A stretch of 64,000 nucleotides of DNA from Aphrocallistes beatrix (Eukaryota > Porifera > Hexactinellida > Sceptrulophora > Aphrocallistidae): NCBI GenBank assembly GCA_963281255.1, contig OY725501.1, positions 3,139,674 to 3,203,673 of the forward strand. The letters run 5' to 3'. A model generated the notes under the pieces. The model saw only the letters and a list, made by a program, of their open reading frames with translations, did no database searches and was not told the origin of the DNA. The translations under genes and the position numbers were made by a program. Shown piece by piece: positions 12,797 through 25,400 of this stretch. Within the stretch, counting starts at the first letter, position 1; every line of letters begins with the position of its first letter.

Positions 12797-14077
12797 ATGG
12801 CCACGCGAATATCAGCAGAATCACTGCTGAGAGAGGAGAGAGTAGAGAGAGAGTTGAAGGAGTTGAGGAGTCAGGTGCAGAGAGAGAAAGAGAAAGTGAG
12901 AAGCTATTTCCATCAGCTCCACCTACTGCTAGCAGCTAGAGAACAAAGTGTGTTGCTAGAACTAGATGAGATTGTAGAACGAGTGAGAGCAGAGTTGTCA
13001 GAGAAGAGAGTTCTCCTCCAACAGCTGAACACAGCTCGAGAGGGTCTGGAGAGAGATCTGACAGAGAACAAGTTGAGAGAACTTCTGCAGAAGAATCTGC
13101 GTAGTCTGGAAGATGGTATGGGAGAGGTGCTAGAGGGAAGGGGAGGAGGTGTGACAGTTGGATGGGTAGAGGTGGAGTGGAATGTGGAGGGAGTAGAGGT
13201 GTCAGTGAGTGATGTGTGTAAGGTTGTGTCTCTGAAGGAGAAACCTGTTAAACGTGTGGACTATTCTCTGAAAGTGCGTCCTGTGTGGTCTCGTGTTACT
13301 AATGGAATAGGTCCAGATCAGATTTCAAAACCAATGCAGATAGCTGTTGACAATACTACACAGAACATATTTGTAACCGACCTGCACTGTCCTAGAATCC
13401 AAGTGTTCGATTCAGATGGAAACCATCTCTACTCCCTTACTGATGGAATAGTAGGATGTACTGTTGGAATAGCTCTAACGAACGAATTTATTTTCGTGAT
13501 GAGTAGATGCAATTTGTTGAAACTAAACAAATCTAATAACAACTTAATTGAGTCAGTGGAAACAGAGAATATTATTTGGGGAATTGAAGTTGATGAACAG
13601 ACAAACGTTTATGGATGTGAGTATGAGAACCAATCAATAGTTGTATTTGACAGGAATCTGAAATTCCTGAGAAGAATCAAACTGAAATCAACTCATTTAC
13701 AATCAACTACTGAAACTAAAAGCATGAAACTCTATCAGAACAACATGTATGTAATGTGTGGTATCCATCCTACTTTCCATCTCCAAGTATTCTCTCTAGA
13801 AGGAGATCTGATGAGATGTTTGATACCAAAACAAGAAATTGGTTGTAGTTATTTCTTCTCTGTCGATGAAGTGGGAAATATCATAGTAGCAGATTGGGGA
13901 GCTGGAGGTAATCAAATCAAGATATTCAGCAATGAAGGAGAAACAATACACACCATTACCAATTCAAACTTAGCTGAGAACGAGAAATTTGATGAACCTC
14001 ACGGAGTAGCTCTTGACAAATCTAACAGGATCATTGTGGCACAAGAGAATGCTAAAAGTTGCCTACAAGCTTTCTGA
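12797..14077 (+). CDS. Coiled-coil/NHL-repeat protein, left copy (426 aa)
   Basis: Single exon with ATG at 12797, 15 bp after the MITE flank. Residues 1-110 are strongly charged and heptad-like (coiled coil similar to those of TRIM proteins). Residues about 165-426 are a beta-propeller of NHL-type repeats, each with a GPxQIxxPMQIAVD or DEVGNIIVAD-like strand. There is no RING or B-box ahead of the coiled coil, so it resembles the C-terminal two-thirds of a TRIM-NHL protein. NHL propellers in that family bind RNA or protein; any such role here is inference. It is a tandem paralogue of 26848-28125, and both frames are intact, which argues that both are or were recently under selection. The upstream region differs from the right copy by the MITE insertion. 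Confidence 0.75.
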   Translation: MATRISAESLLREERVERELKELRSQVQREKEKVRSYFHQLHLLLAAREQSVLLELDEIVERVRAELSEKRVLLQQLNTAREGLERDLTENKLRELLQKNLRSLEDGMGEVLEGRGGGVTVGWVEVEWNVEGVEVSVSDVCKVVSLKEKPVKRVDYSLKVRPVWSRVTNGIGPDQISKPMQIAVDNTTQNIFVTDLHCPRIQVFDSDGNHLYSLTDGIVGCTVGIALTNEFIFVMSRCNLLKLNKSNNNLIESVETENIIWGIEVDEQTNVYGCEYENQSIVVFDRNLKFLRRIKLKSTHLQSTTETKSMKLYQNNMYVMCGIHPTFHLQVFSLEGDLMRCLIPKQEIGCSYFFSVDEVGNIIVADWGAGGNQIKIFSNEGETIHTITNSNLAENEKFDEPHGVALDKSNRIIVAQENAKSCLQAF

Positions 14078-14291
14078 TTATTAACCTTTGTTCGGAATTT
14101 TTAAACAATTTCCAGTTATTTCCATTTGACTGATATTTTATATGATGGAGATGAGGCCTGTGTTCTAAGCATGAGCATTTGACATATTAGCAATTTCTCA
14201 GATTTTTTCTTGTGCCAAGCGATCGCATTATTTACTTCGTCCCTCAATAGAAATAAATCTGAGTTAAATACGACTGCTGTTCCACTGTACA

Positions 14292-15918
14292 ATGATTGTC
14301 CATTACAGAATAGCAAATGAGAGTAGAATGCTGCTGAATCCGCGTACCGCTACCTCCAGTACGAGCAGTCTGATGGAGGAGGTATCCTCCCCCCCTCCCC
14401 CCCATGTGCAGAGGTGCATCGAGGAGCTGCGTTCTCTGGGTGTGTCAGTGTCTCGGAGCAGACTGTATAAGGAAGTTAGCAAAGCGAGATCTCCAAAGGT
14501 AACTTTAGTTCTAGATATTCTCTCTCAGATTAAACACTGCAGTTCTGATTTTTGAGGTTTGTAACAAGATTGAACATGACTATCTTATACTGAATACGAA
14601 CTGGTGTGGTGTGTACTTTCACTCTCCGTGAATCCCGTTTGTAGATCTCACTGGTTTCAGGGAAGTCTCTCCGAGAGCTGCAGCCGCCCTGTCACGACGT
14701 GGCAGGGCTGGTGAAGTCGTTCCTCCGCTCTCTCCCAGAGCCTCTCTTCCCAGAGCAGATCCTCTCCGTCCTCACTCAGTGCCCCTCTCTGCTGGGGCAG
14801 AGGGTGCGCGGCATCCTGCTGGCTTGCTCCCTCCTCGCCACTCCCTCCCTGCACTGCTTGCAAGCGCTGCTGTCTCTCCTCCTGAAAGTGTGGCACCGGG
14901 AGAGTGAGAACAAGATGGACAGACACAGCCTGGCTGTTGTGATAGCGCCGACTCTGTTCAACACGAGCAACTCCCTCAAGAAACCCTCCAAGGCAGGGTT
15001 GGGTTCAATTATATTTTTATATTCAATTACAATTACAATTACAACTAATTCGAATTTACAATTATAATTATAATTACAAGCAACTTTAATTTATAATTAT
15101 AATTACAATTATAATTATAATTGAGAAGATATTCACAATTACAATTACAATTACAAAAATGATGCGTGTATATCTTCGGTGAACATATTTATAGTGCACA
15201 GGGACCATGAAAAAGAGAGAATTCATATGCTTACACGTAAAGTTGTCAACTTACACTTACCAATTCCCGAGAAACACCAATCACAACGATATCCAAACAA
15301 TAATGTAAAGAATTAACACATGTATAGGAATTGTAAGCGTGGCTTTAACCTTTAGGTATAATTTAGACGTAATTACAATTATGTACTCTAATTACAATTA
15401 CAATTATGTCAATTTTTTCGAATTACAATTACAATTACAATTACAAAATTTTTCAATGATCAATTACAATTACAATTACAATTATGTACAAAACGTAATT
15501 AATTGTAATTAATTAATTACAATTATAATTGAACCCAACCCTGCTCCAAGGAGCGTGCGACCACTCAGGAAATCATTTCCGTTAGTTTCTGATCAAATAT
15601 TGACCCAATACGACCCAAGTGATAATTATGATCTGGACAATTCATTCTGGACTCTTTAGGTGAAATCTTGTGAGAATAATTTCTCGATTTTCCCATTATT
15701 ACAAACTCTATAAACTATACCACAACGTATAACATTAGTTTCTAGTCCCTTGGTGCCGTTATAAACTGTATCTCAGTATCTGATTCTGTCTCAGTCTATT
15801 TGCTGTGTTTAGGTGATAGAGACAATGTTGCAGCATCCTGAAGAGATGGGGAGGATACAGAATAAAGTTGGATTCGAACCTGACAAGATCGAGCGTAGGA
15901 GAGCTGGATCTCTCTCCG
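14292..15918 (+). pseudogene. Truncated ARHGAP11-type RhoGAP copy
   Basis: Left-hand copy of the first five exons of the gene at 28670-33510. Recognisable remnants are exon 1 (14292-14498), the 3' end of exon 3 (about 14552-14608), exon 4 (14661-14993 plus 15552 onward) and exon 5 (15813-15918). Compared with the right copy, about 0.5 kb is missing at about 14550, removing exon 2 and the start of exon 3, including the catalytic GLFRKS arginine finger. A 550-bp MITE splits exon 4. Homology stops at about 15948, just after exon 5, and no exons 6-9 follow. The remaining RhoGAP body (SLPEPL, NKMDRHSLAVV) is almost identical to the right copy, so the event looks recent. Residual transcription is possible but a working GAP is not. 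Confidence 0.85.
14986..15551. mobile_element. hAT-like MITE (550 bp) inserted in a RhoGAP exon
   Basis: The element is 14994-15543, flanked by the 8-bp target duplication CTCCAAGG (14986-14993 and 15544-15551). The inverted ends are perfect over at least 20 bp, beginning CAGGGTTGGGTTCAATTATA. The interior is largely AATTAC-type simple repeat on both sides with a short unique core. The right-hand RhoGAP copy has the empty site with a single CTCCAAGG near 29836-29843. Termini starting CAGGG plus an 8-bp duplication place it with the hAT superfamily; there is no transposase. Confidence 0.92.
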
Positions 15919-15948
15919 GTGAGTCAAATTATTCTACAAGGTTGTGAT

Positions 15949-16183
15949 TCGAAATAATCCAATTCTCGTGTATATTCTGCCCATTGTGACCAACTATAAC
16001 CCTGTAGTGGTAACATAGATTGCTTGAAAGCAGCTAGCAGTTGTGAAGGATCTTTTTTGTCAATACTATCAGAATTTAACAGTTTTGTCATTATTTTGTC
16101 AACAGCACATCTGCTCGATACAATATTGCTCTCATCTATGTCTACACGTAGTAGAAGTTTTCTCGCGATTGGGATGCAGTCCA
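15949..16183 (-). other. Unique stretch with an open minus-strand frame
   Basis: This 235-bp stretch lies between the end of the left duplication copy and the satellite. On the minus strand a frame runs from the first satellite unit (about 16205) to 15924 and encodes about 85 non-repetitive residues of ordinary composition, including DESNIVSSRCAVDKIM and QGYSWSQWAEYTREL. It looks like a coding or transposon-protein fragment cut by the array. I do not recognise the family. Confidence 0.35.
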
Positions 16184-17439
16184 CATGCTCTTCGGTCAAG
16201 AGCATGCTCTTCAGTCAAGAGCATGCTCTTCAGTCGAGAGCATGCTCTTCAGTCAAGAGCATGCTCTTCAGTCGAGAGCATGCTCTTCGGTCAAGGCATG
16301 CTCTTCAGTCGAGAGCATGCTCTTCAGTCAAGAGCATGCTCTTCAGTCGAGAGCATGTTCTTCAGTCAAGAGCATGCTCTTCAGTCAAGAGCATGCTCTT
16401 CAGTCGAGAGCATGCTCTTCAATCAAGAACATGCTCTTCGGTCAAGAGCATGCTCTTCAGTCGGGAGCATACTCTTCGGTCAAGAGCATGCTCTTCAGTC
16501 GGGAGCATGCTCTTCGGTCAAGAGCATGCTCTTCAGTCGGGAGCATGCTCTTCGGTCAAGAGCATGCTCTTCAGTCGAGAGCATGCTCTTCAGTCAAGAG
16601 CATGCTCTTCGGTCAAGAGCATGCTCTTCAGTCGAGAGCATGCTCTTCAGTCAAGAGCATGCTCTTCAGTCGAGAGCATGCTCTTCAGTCAAGAGCATGC
16701 TCTTCAGTCGAGAGCATGCTCTTCAGTCAAGAGCATGCTCTTCGGTCAAGAGCATGCTCTTCAGTCGGGAGCATGCTCTTCGGTCAAGAGCATGCTCTTC
16801 AGTCGGGAGCATGCTCTTCGGTCAAGAGCATGCTCTTCAGTCGGGAGCATGCTCTTCGGTCAAGAGCATGCTCTTCAGTCAAGAGCATGCTCTTCGGTCA
16901 AGAGCATGCTCTTCGGTCAAGAGCATGCTCGTCAGTCAAGAGCATGCTCTTCAGTCGAGAGCATGCTCTTCGGTCAAGAGCATGCTCTTCAGTCGAGAGC
17001 ATGCTCTTCAGTCAAGAGCATGCTCTTCGGTCAAGAGCATGCTCTTCAGTCGGGAGCATGCTCTTCGGTCAAGAGCATGCTCTTCAGTCAAGAGCATGCT
17101 CTTCGGTCAAGAGCATGCTCTTCGGTCAAGAGCATGCTCGTCAGTCAAGAGCATGCTCTTCAGTCGAGAGCATGCTCTTCGGTCAAGAGCATGCTCTTCA
17201 GTCGAGAGCATGCTCTTCAGTCAAGAGCATGCTCTTCGGTCAAGAGCATGCTCTTCGGTCAAGAGCATGCTCTTCAGTCAAGAGCATGCTCTTCAGTCGA
17301 GAGCATGCTCTTCAGTCGAGAGCATGCTCTTCAGTCGAGAGCATGCTCTTCAGTCAAGAGCATGCTCTTCAGTCGAGAGCATGCTCTTCGGTCAAGAGCA
17401 TGCTCTTCAGTCGAGAGCATGCTCTTCGGTCAAGAGCAT

Positions 17440-18910
17440 GATCTTCAGTCGAGAGCATGCTCTTCAGTCAAAAGCATGCTCTTCAGTCGAGAGCATACTC
17501 TTCAGTCGGGAGCATGCTCTTCAGTCGAGAGCATGCTCTTCAGTCGGGAGCATGCTCTTCGGTCAAGAGCATGCTCTTCAGTCAAGAGCTGCTCTTCAGT
17601 CGAGAGCATGCTCTTCAGTCGAGAGCATGCTCTTCAGTCAAGAGCATGCTCTTCGGTCAAGAGCATGCTCTTCAGTCGGGAGCATGCTCTTCGGTCAAGA
17701 GCATGCTCTTCAGTCGGGAGCATGCTCTTCGGTCAAGAGCATGCTCTTCAGTCAAGAGCATGCTCTTCAGTCAAGAGCATGCTCTTCAGTCGAGAGCATG
17801 CTCTTCAGTCAAGAGCATGCTCTTCGGTCAAGAGCATGCTCTTCAGTCGGGAGCATGCTCTTCGGTCAAGAGCATGCTCTTCAGTCAAGAGCATGCTCTT
17901 CGGTCAAGAGCATGCTCTTCAGTCGGGAGCATGCTCTTCAGTCAAGAGCATGCTCTTCAGTCAAGAGCATGCTCTTCAGTCGGGAGCATGCTCTTCGGTC
18001 AAGAGCATGCTCTTCAGTCAAAAGCATGCTCTTCAGTCGAGAGCATGCTCTTCAGTCGAGAGCATGCTCTTCAGTCAAGAGCATGCTCTTCGGTCAAGAG
18101 CATGCTCTTCAGTCGGGAGCATGCTCTTCAGTCAAGAGCATGCTCTTCAGTCGAGAGCATGCTCTTCAGTCGAGAGCATGCTCTTCAGTCGAGAGCATGC
18201 TCTTCAGTCAAGAGCATGCTCTTCGGTCAAGAGCATGCTCTTCAGTCGAGAGCATGCTCTTCGGTCAAGAGCATGCTCTTCAGTCGAGAGCATGCTCTTC
18301 GGTCAAGAGCATGCTCTTCAGTCGAGAGCATGCTCTTCAGTCAAGAGCATGCTCTTCAGTCAAGAGCATGATCTTCAGTCGAGAGCATGCTCTTCAATCA
18401 AGAGCATGCTCTTCGGTCAAGAGCATGCTCTTCAGTCGGGAGCATACTCTTCGGTCAAGAGCATGCTCCTCAGTCGGGAGCATGCTCTTCGGTCAAGAGC
18501 ATGCTCTTCAGTCGGGAGCATGCTCTTCGGTCAAGAGCATGCTCTTCAGTCGAGAGCATGCTCTTCAGTCAAGAGCATGCTCTTCAGTCGAGAGCATGCT
18601 CTTCAGTCAAGAGCATGCTCTTCGGTCAAGAGCATGCTCTTCAGTCGAGAGCATGCTCTTCAGTCAAGAGCATGCTCTTCAGTCGAGAGCATGCTCTTCA
18701 GTCAAGAGCATGCTCTTCAGTCGAGAGCATGCTCTTCAGTCGAGAGCATGCTCTTCAGTCGAGAGCATGCTCTTCAGTCAAGAGCATGCTCTTCAGTCGA
18801 GAGCATGCTCTTCAGTCGAGAGCATGCTCTTCGGTCAAGAGCATGCTCTTCGGTCAAGAGCATGCTCTTCAGTCGAGAGCATGCTCTTCGGTCAAGAACA
18901 TGATCTTCAG
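17440..18910. repeat. Higher-order block, duplicated at about 22581-24032
   Basis: Rare marker variants recur in the same order in both blocks: AAAAGCATGC, then GAGCATACTC, the short unit AAGAGCTGCTC, the CTTCAATC unit, GAGCATACTC and the CTCCTCAG unit. The offset is 5141 bp at the start (17457 and 22598) and 5122 bp later (18387 and 23509), differing by exactly one 19-bp unit. Confidence 0.85.
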
Positions 18911-21179
18911 TCGAGAGCATGCTCTTCAGTCAAGAGCATGCTCTTCAGTCGAGAGCATACTCTTCAGTCGGGAGCATGCTCTTCAGTCGAGAGCATGCTC
19001 TTCAGTCAAGAGCATGCTCTTCGGTCAAGAGCATGCTCTTCAGTCGGGAGCATGCTCTTCGGTCAAGAGCATGCTCTTCAGTCGGGAGCATGCTCTTCGG
19101 TCAAGAGCATACTCTTCAGTCAAGAGCATGCTCTTCAGTCGAGAGCATGTCTTCAGTCGAGAGCATGTCTTCAGTCAAGAGCATGCTCTTCGGTCAAGAG
19201 CATGCTCTTCAGTCGGGAGCATGCTCTTCGGTCAAGAGCATGCTCTTCAGTCAAGAGCATGCTCTTCGGTCAAGAGCATGCTCTTCAGTCGGGAGCATGC
19301 TCTTCGGTCAAGAGCATGCTCTTCAGTCAAGAGCATGCTCTTCAGTCGAGAGCATGCTCTTCAGTCAAGAGCATGCTCTTCGGTCAAGAGCATGCTCTTC
19401 AGTCGGGAGCATGCTCTTCAGTCAAGAGCATGCTCTTCAGTCGAGAGCATGCTCTTCAGTCGAGAGCATGCTCTTCAGTCAAGAGCATGCTCTTCGGTCA
19501 AGAGCATGCTCTTCAGTCGAGAGCATGCTCTTCGGTCAAGAGCATGCTCTTCAGTCGAGAGCATGCTCTTCAGTCGGGAGCATGCTCTTCAGTCGGGAGC
19601 ATGCTCTTCAGTCGAGAGCATGCTCTTCAGTCAAGAGCATGCTCTTCGGTCAAGAGCATGCTCTTCAGTCGGGAGCATGCTCTTCGGTCAAGAGCATGCT
19701 CTTCAGTCAAGAGCATGCTCTTCGGTCAAGAGCATGCTCTTCAGTCGGGAGCATGCTCTTCGGTCAAGAGCATGCTCTTCAGTCAAGAGCATGCTCTTCA
19801 GTCGAGAGCATGCTCTTCAGTCAAGAGCATGCTCTTCGGTCAAGAGCATGCTCTTCAGTCGGGAGCATGCTCTTCGGTCAAGAGCATGCTCTTCAGTCAA
19901 GAGCATGCTCTTCAGTCGAGAGCATGCTCTTCAGTCGAATGCATGCTCTTCAGTCAAGAGCATGCTCTTCGGTCAAGAGCATGCTCTTCAGTCGAGAGCA
20001 TGCTCTTCGGTCAAGAGCATGCTCTTCAGTCGAGAGCATGCTCCTCAGTCGGGAGCATGCTCTTCGGTCAAGAGCATGCTCTTCAGTCGAGAGCATGCTC
20101 TTCAGTCAAGAGCATGCTCTTCAGTCGAGAGCATGCTCTTCAGTCAAGAGCATGCTCTTCGGTCAAGAGCATGCTCTTCAGTCGAGAGCATGCTCTTCAG
20201 TCAAGAGCATGCTCTTCAGTCGAGAGCATGCTCTTCAGTCAAGAGCATGCTCTTCAGTCGAGAGCATGCTCTTCAGTCGAGAGCATGCTCTTCAGTCGAG
20301 AGCATGCTCTTCAGTCAAGAGCATGCTCTTCAGTCGAGAGCATGCTCTTCAGTCGAGAGCATGCTCTTCGGTCAAGAGCATGCTCTTCGGTCAAGAGCAT
20401 GCTCTTCAGTCGAGAGCATGCTCTTCGGTCAAGAACATGATCTTCAGTCGAGAGCATGCTCTTCAGTCAAGAGCATGCTCTTCAGTCGAGAGCATACTCT
20501 TCAGTCGGGAGCATGCTCTTCAGTCGAGAGCATGCTCTTCAGTCAAGAGCATGCTCTTCAGTCGGGAGCATGCTCTTCGGTCAAGAGCATGCTCTTCAGT
20601 CGGGAGCATGCTCTTCGGTCAAGAGCATACTCTTCAGTCAAGAGCATGCTCTTCAGTCGAGAGCATGTCTTCAGTCAAGAGCATGCTCTTCGGTCAAGAG
20701 CATGCTCTTCAGTCGGGAGCATGCTCTTCGGTCAAGAGCATGCTCTTCAGTCAAGAGCATGCTCTTCGGTCAAGAGCATGCTCTTCAGTCGGGAGCATGC
20801 TCTTCGGTCAAGAGCATGCTCTTCAGTCAAGAGCATGCTCTTCAGTCGAGAGCATGCTCTTCAGTCAAGAGCATGCTCTTCGGTCAAGAGCATGCTCTTC
20901 AGTCGGGAGCATGCTCTTCAGTCAAGAGCATGCTCTTCAGTCGAGAGCATGCTCTTCGGTCAAGAGCATGCTCTTCAGTCGAGAGCATGCTCTTCAGTCG
21001 GGAGCATGCTCTTCAGTCGGGAGCATGCTCTTCAGTCGAGAGCATGCTCTTCAGTCAAGAGCATGCTCTTCGGTCAAGAGCATGCTCTTCAGTCGGGAGC
21101 ATGCTCTTCGGTCAAGAGCATGCTCTTCAGTCAAGAGCATGCTCTTCGGTCAAGAGCATGCTCTTCAGTCGAGAGCATG

Positions 21180-22400
21180 CTCTTCAGTCAAGAGCATGAT
21201 CTTCAGTCGAGCATGCTCTTCAGTCGAGAGCATGCTCTTCAGTCAAGAGCATGCTCTTCGGTCAAGAGCATGCTCTTCAGTCGAGAGCATGCTCTTCGGT
21301 CAAGAGCATGCTCTTCAGTCGAGAGCATGCTCTTCGGTCAAGAGCATGCTCTTCAGTCAAGAGCATGATCTTCAGTCGAGAGCATGCTCTTCGGTCAAGA
21401 GCATGCTCTTCAGTCGAGAGCATGCTCTTCGGTCAAGAGCATGCTCTTCGGTCAAGTGCATGCTCTTCAGTCGAGAGCATGCTCTTCGGTCAAGAGCATG
21501 CTCTTCAGTCGAGAGCATGCTCTTCAGTCAAGAGCATGCTCTTCAGTCAAGAGCATGATCTTCAGTCGAGAGCATGATCTTCATTCGAGAGCATGCTCTT
21601 CGGTCAAGAGCATGCTCTTCAGTCGGGAGCATGCTCTTCGGTCAAGAGCATGCTCTTCAGTCAAGAGCATGCTCTTCAGTCGGGAGCATGCTCTTCGGTC
21701 AAGAGCATGCTCTTCAGTCAAGAGCATGCTCTTCAGTCGAGAGCATGCTCTTCAGTCAAGAGCATGCTCTTCGGTCAAGAGCATGCTCTTCAGTCGGGAG
21801 CATGCTCTTCGGTCAAGAGCATGCTCTTCAGTCAAGAGCATGCTCTTCAGTCGAGAGCATGCTCTTCAGTCGAATGCATGCTCTTCAGTCAAGAGCATGC
21901 TCTTCGGTCAAGAGCATGCTCTTCAGTCGAGAGCATGCTCTTCGGTCAAGAGCATGCTCTTCAGTCGAGAGCATGCTCTTCGGTCAAGAGCATGCTCTTC
22001 AGTCGAGAGCATGCTCTTCAGTCAAGAGCATGATCTTCAGTCGAGCATGCTCTTCGGTCAAGAGCATGCTCTTCAGTCGGGAGCATGCTCCTCGGTCAAG
22101 AGCATGCTCTTCAGTCGAGAGCATGCTCTTCAGTCAAGAGCATGCTCTTCAGTCGAGAGCATGCTCTTCAGTCAAGAGCATGCTCTTCGGTCAAGAGCAT
22201 GCTCTTCAGTCGAGAGCATGCTCTTCGGTCAAGAGCATGCTCTTCGGTCAAGAGCATGCTCTTCAGTCGAGAGCATGCTCTTCGGTCAAGAGCATGCTCT
22301 TCAGTCGAGAGCATGCTCTTCAGTCAAGAGCATGATCTTCAGTCGAGAGCATGCTCTTCGGTCAAGAGCATGCTCTTCAGTCGAGAGCATGCTCTTCGGT
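21180..22400. repeat. Higher-order block, duplicated at about 25031-26250
   Basis: Marker variants (ATGATC units, GAATGCATGC, CTCCTCGG, GTCAAGTGC) recur in the same order with a constant 3851-bp offset: 21251/25102, 21384/25235, 21574/25425 and 22085/25936. A further marker run starting at 18919 recurs at 20456 and 24041 (offsets 1537 and 5122). Confidence 0.85.
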
Positions 22401-25400
22401 CAAGAGCATGCTCTTCGGTCAAGTGCATGCTCTTCAGTCGAGAGCATGCTCTTCAGTCGAGAGCATGCTCTTCAGTCGAGAGCATGCTCTTCAGTCAAGA
22501 GCATGCTCTTCAGTCGAGAGCATGCTCTTCGGTCAAGAGCATGCTCTTCAGTCGAGAGCATGCTCTTCGGTCAAGAGCATGATCTTCAGTCGAGAGCATG
22601 CTCTTCAGTCAAAAGCATGCTCTTCAGTCGAGAGCATACTCTTCAGTCGGGAGCATGCTCTTCAGTCGAGAGCATGCTCTTCAGTCGGGAGCATGCTCTT
22701 CGGTCAAGAGCATGCTCTTCAGTCAAGAGCTGCTCTTCAGTCGAGAGCATGCTCTTCAGTCGAGAGCATGCTCTTCAGTCAAGAGCATGCTCTTCGGTCA
22801 AGAGCATGCTCTTCAGTCGGGAGCATGCTCTTCGGTCAAGAGCATGCTCTTCAGTCGGGAGCATGCTCTTCGGTCAAGAGCATGCTCTTCAGTCAAGAGC
22901 ATGCTCTTCAGTCGAGAGCATGCTCTTCAGTCGAGAGCATGCTCTTCAGTCAAGAGCATGCTCTTCGGTCAAGAGCATGCTCTTCAGTCGGGAGCATGCT
23001 CTTCGGTCAAGAGCATGCTCTTCAGTCAAGAGCATGCTCTTCGGTCAAGAGCATGCTCTTCAGTCGGGAGCATGCTCTTCAGTCAAGAGCATGCTCTTCA
23101 GTCAAGAGCATGCTCTTCAGTCGGGAGCATGCTCTTCGGTCAAGAGCATGCTCTTCAGTCAAAAGCATGCTCTTCAGTCGAGAGCATGCTCTTCAGTCGA
23201 GAGCATGCTCTTCAGTCAAGAGCATGCTCTTCGGTCAAGAGCATGCTCTTCAGTCGGGAGCATGCTCTTCAGTCAAGAGCATGCTCTTCAGTCGAGAGCA
23301 TGCTCTTCAGTCGAGAGCATGCTCTTCAGTCAAGAGCATGCTCTTCGGTCAAGAGCATGCTCTTCAGTCGAGAGCATGCTCTTCGGTCAAGAGCATGCTC
23401 TTCAGTCGAGAGCATGCTCTTCGGTCAAGAGCATGCTCTTCAGTCGAGAGCATGCTCTTCAGTCAAGAGCATGCTCTTCAGTCAAGAGCATGATCTTCAG
23501 TCGAGAGCATGCTCTTCAATCAAGAGCATGCTCTTCGGTCAAGAGCATGCTCTTCAGTCGGGAGCATACTCTTCGGTCAAGAGCATGCTCCTCAGTCGGG
23601 AGCATGCTCTTCGGTCAAGAGCATGCTCTTCAGTCGGGAGCATGCTCTTCGGTCAAGAGCATGCTCTTCAGTCGAGAGCATGCTCTTCAGTCAAGAGCAT
23701 GCTCTTCAGTCGAGAGCATGCTCTTCAGTCAAGAGCATGCTCTTCGGTCAAGAGCATGCTCTTCAGTCGAGAGCATGCTCTTCAGTCAAGAGCATGCTCT
23801 TCAGTCGAGAGCATGCTCTTCAGTCAAGAGCATGCTCTTCAGTCGAGAGCATGCTCTTCAGTCGAGAGCATGCTCTTCAGTCGAGAGCATGCTCTTCAGT
23901 CAAGAGCATGCTCTTCAGTCGAGAGCATGCTCTTCAGTCGAGAGCATGCTCTTCGGTCAAGAGCATGCTCTTCGGTCAAGAGCATGCTCTTCAGTCGAGA
24001 GCATGCTCTTCGGTCAAGAACATGATCTTCAGTCGAGAGCATGCTCTTCAGTCAAGAGCATGCTCTTCAGTCGAGAGCATACTCTTCAGTCGGGAGCATG
24101 CTCTTCAGTCGAGAGCATGCTCTTCGGTCAAGAGCATGCTCTTCAGTCGGGAGCATGCTCTTCGGTCAAGAGCATGCTCTTCAGTCGGGAGCATGCTCTT
24201 CGGTCAAGAGCATACTCTTCAGTCAAGAGCATGCTCTTCAGTCGAGAGCATGTCTTCAGTCAAGAGCATGCTCTTCGGTCAAGAGCATGCTCTTCAGTCG
24301 GGAGCATGCTCTTCGGTCAAGAGCATGCTCTTCAGTCAAGAGCATGCTCTTCGGTCAAGAGCATGCTCTTCAGTCGGGAGCATGCTCTTCGGTCAAGAGC
24401 ATGCTCTTCAGTCAAGAGCATGCTCTTCAGTCGAGAGCATGCTCTTCAGTCAAGAGCATGCTCTTCGGTCAAGAGCATGCTCTTCAGTCGAGAGCATGCT
24501 CTTCGGTCAAGAGCATGCTCTTCAGTCGAGAGCATGCTCTTCAGTCGGGAGCATGCTCTTCAGTCGGGAGCATGCTCTTCAGTCGAGAGCATGCTCTTCA
24601 GTCAAGAGCATGCTCTTCGGTCAAGAGCATGCTCTTCAGTCGGGAGCATGCTCTTCGGTCAAGAGCATGCTCTTCAGTCAAGAGCATGCTCTTCGGTCAA
24701 GAGCATGCTCTTCAGTCGGGAGCATGCTCTTCGGTCAAGAGCATGCTCTTCAGTCAAGAGCATGCTCTTCAGTCAAGAGCATGCTCTTCGGTCAAGAGCA
24801 TGCTCTTCAGTCGGGAGCATGCTCTTCGGTCAAGAGCATGCTCTTCAGTCAAGAGCATGCTCTTCAGTCGAGAGCATGCTCTTCAGTCGAATGCATGCTC
24901 TTCAGTCAAGAGCATGCTCTTCGGTCAAGAGCATGCTCTTCAGTCGAGAGCATGCTCTTCGGTCAAGAGCATGCTCTTCAGTCGAGAGCATGCTCTTCGG
25001 TCAAGAGCATGCTCTTCAGTCGAGAGCATGCTCTTCAGTCAAGAGCATGATCTTCAGTCGAGCATGCTCTTCAGTCGAGAGCATGCTCTTCAGTCAAGAG
25101 CATGCTCTTCGGTCAAGAGCATGCTCTTCAGTCGAGAGCATGCTCTTCGGTCAAGAGCATGCTCTTCAGTCGAGAGCATGCTCTTCGGTCAAGAGCATGC
25201 TCTTCAGTCAAGAGCATGATCTTCAGTCGAGAGCATGCTCTTCGGTCAAGAGCATGCTCTTCAGTCGAGAGCATGCTCTTCGGTCAAGAGCATGCTCTTC
25301 GGTCAAGTGCATGCTCTTCAGTCGAGAGCATGCTCTTCGGTCAAGAGCATGCTCTTCAGTCGAGAGCATGCTCTTCAGTCAAGAGCATGCTCTTCAGTCA

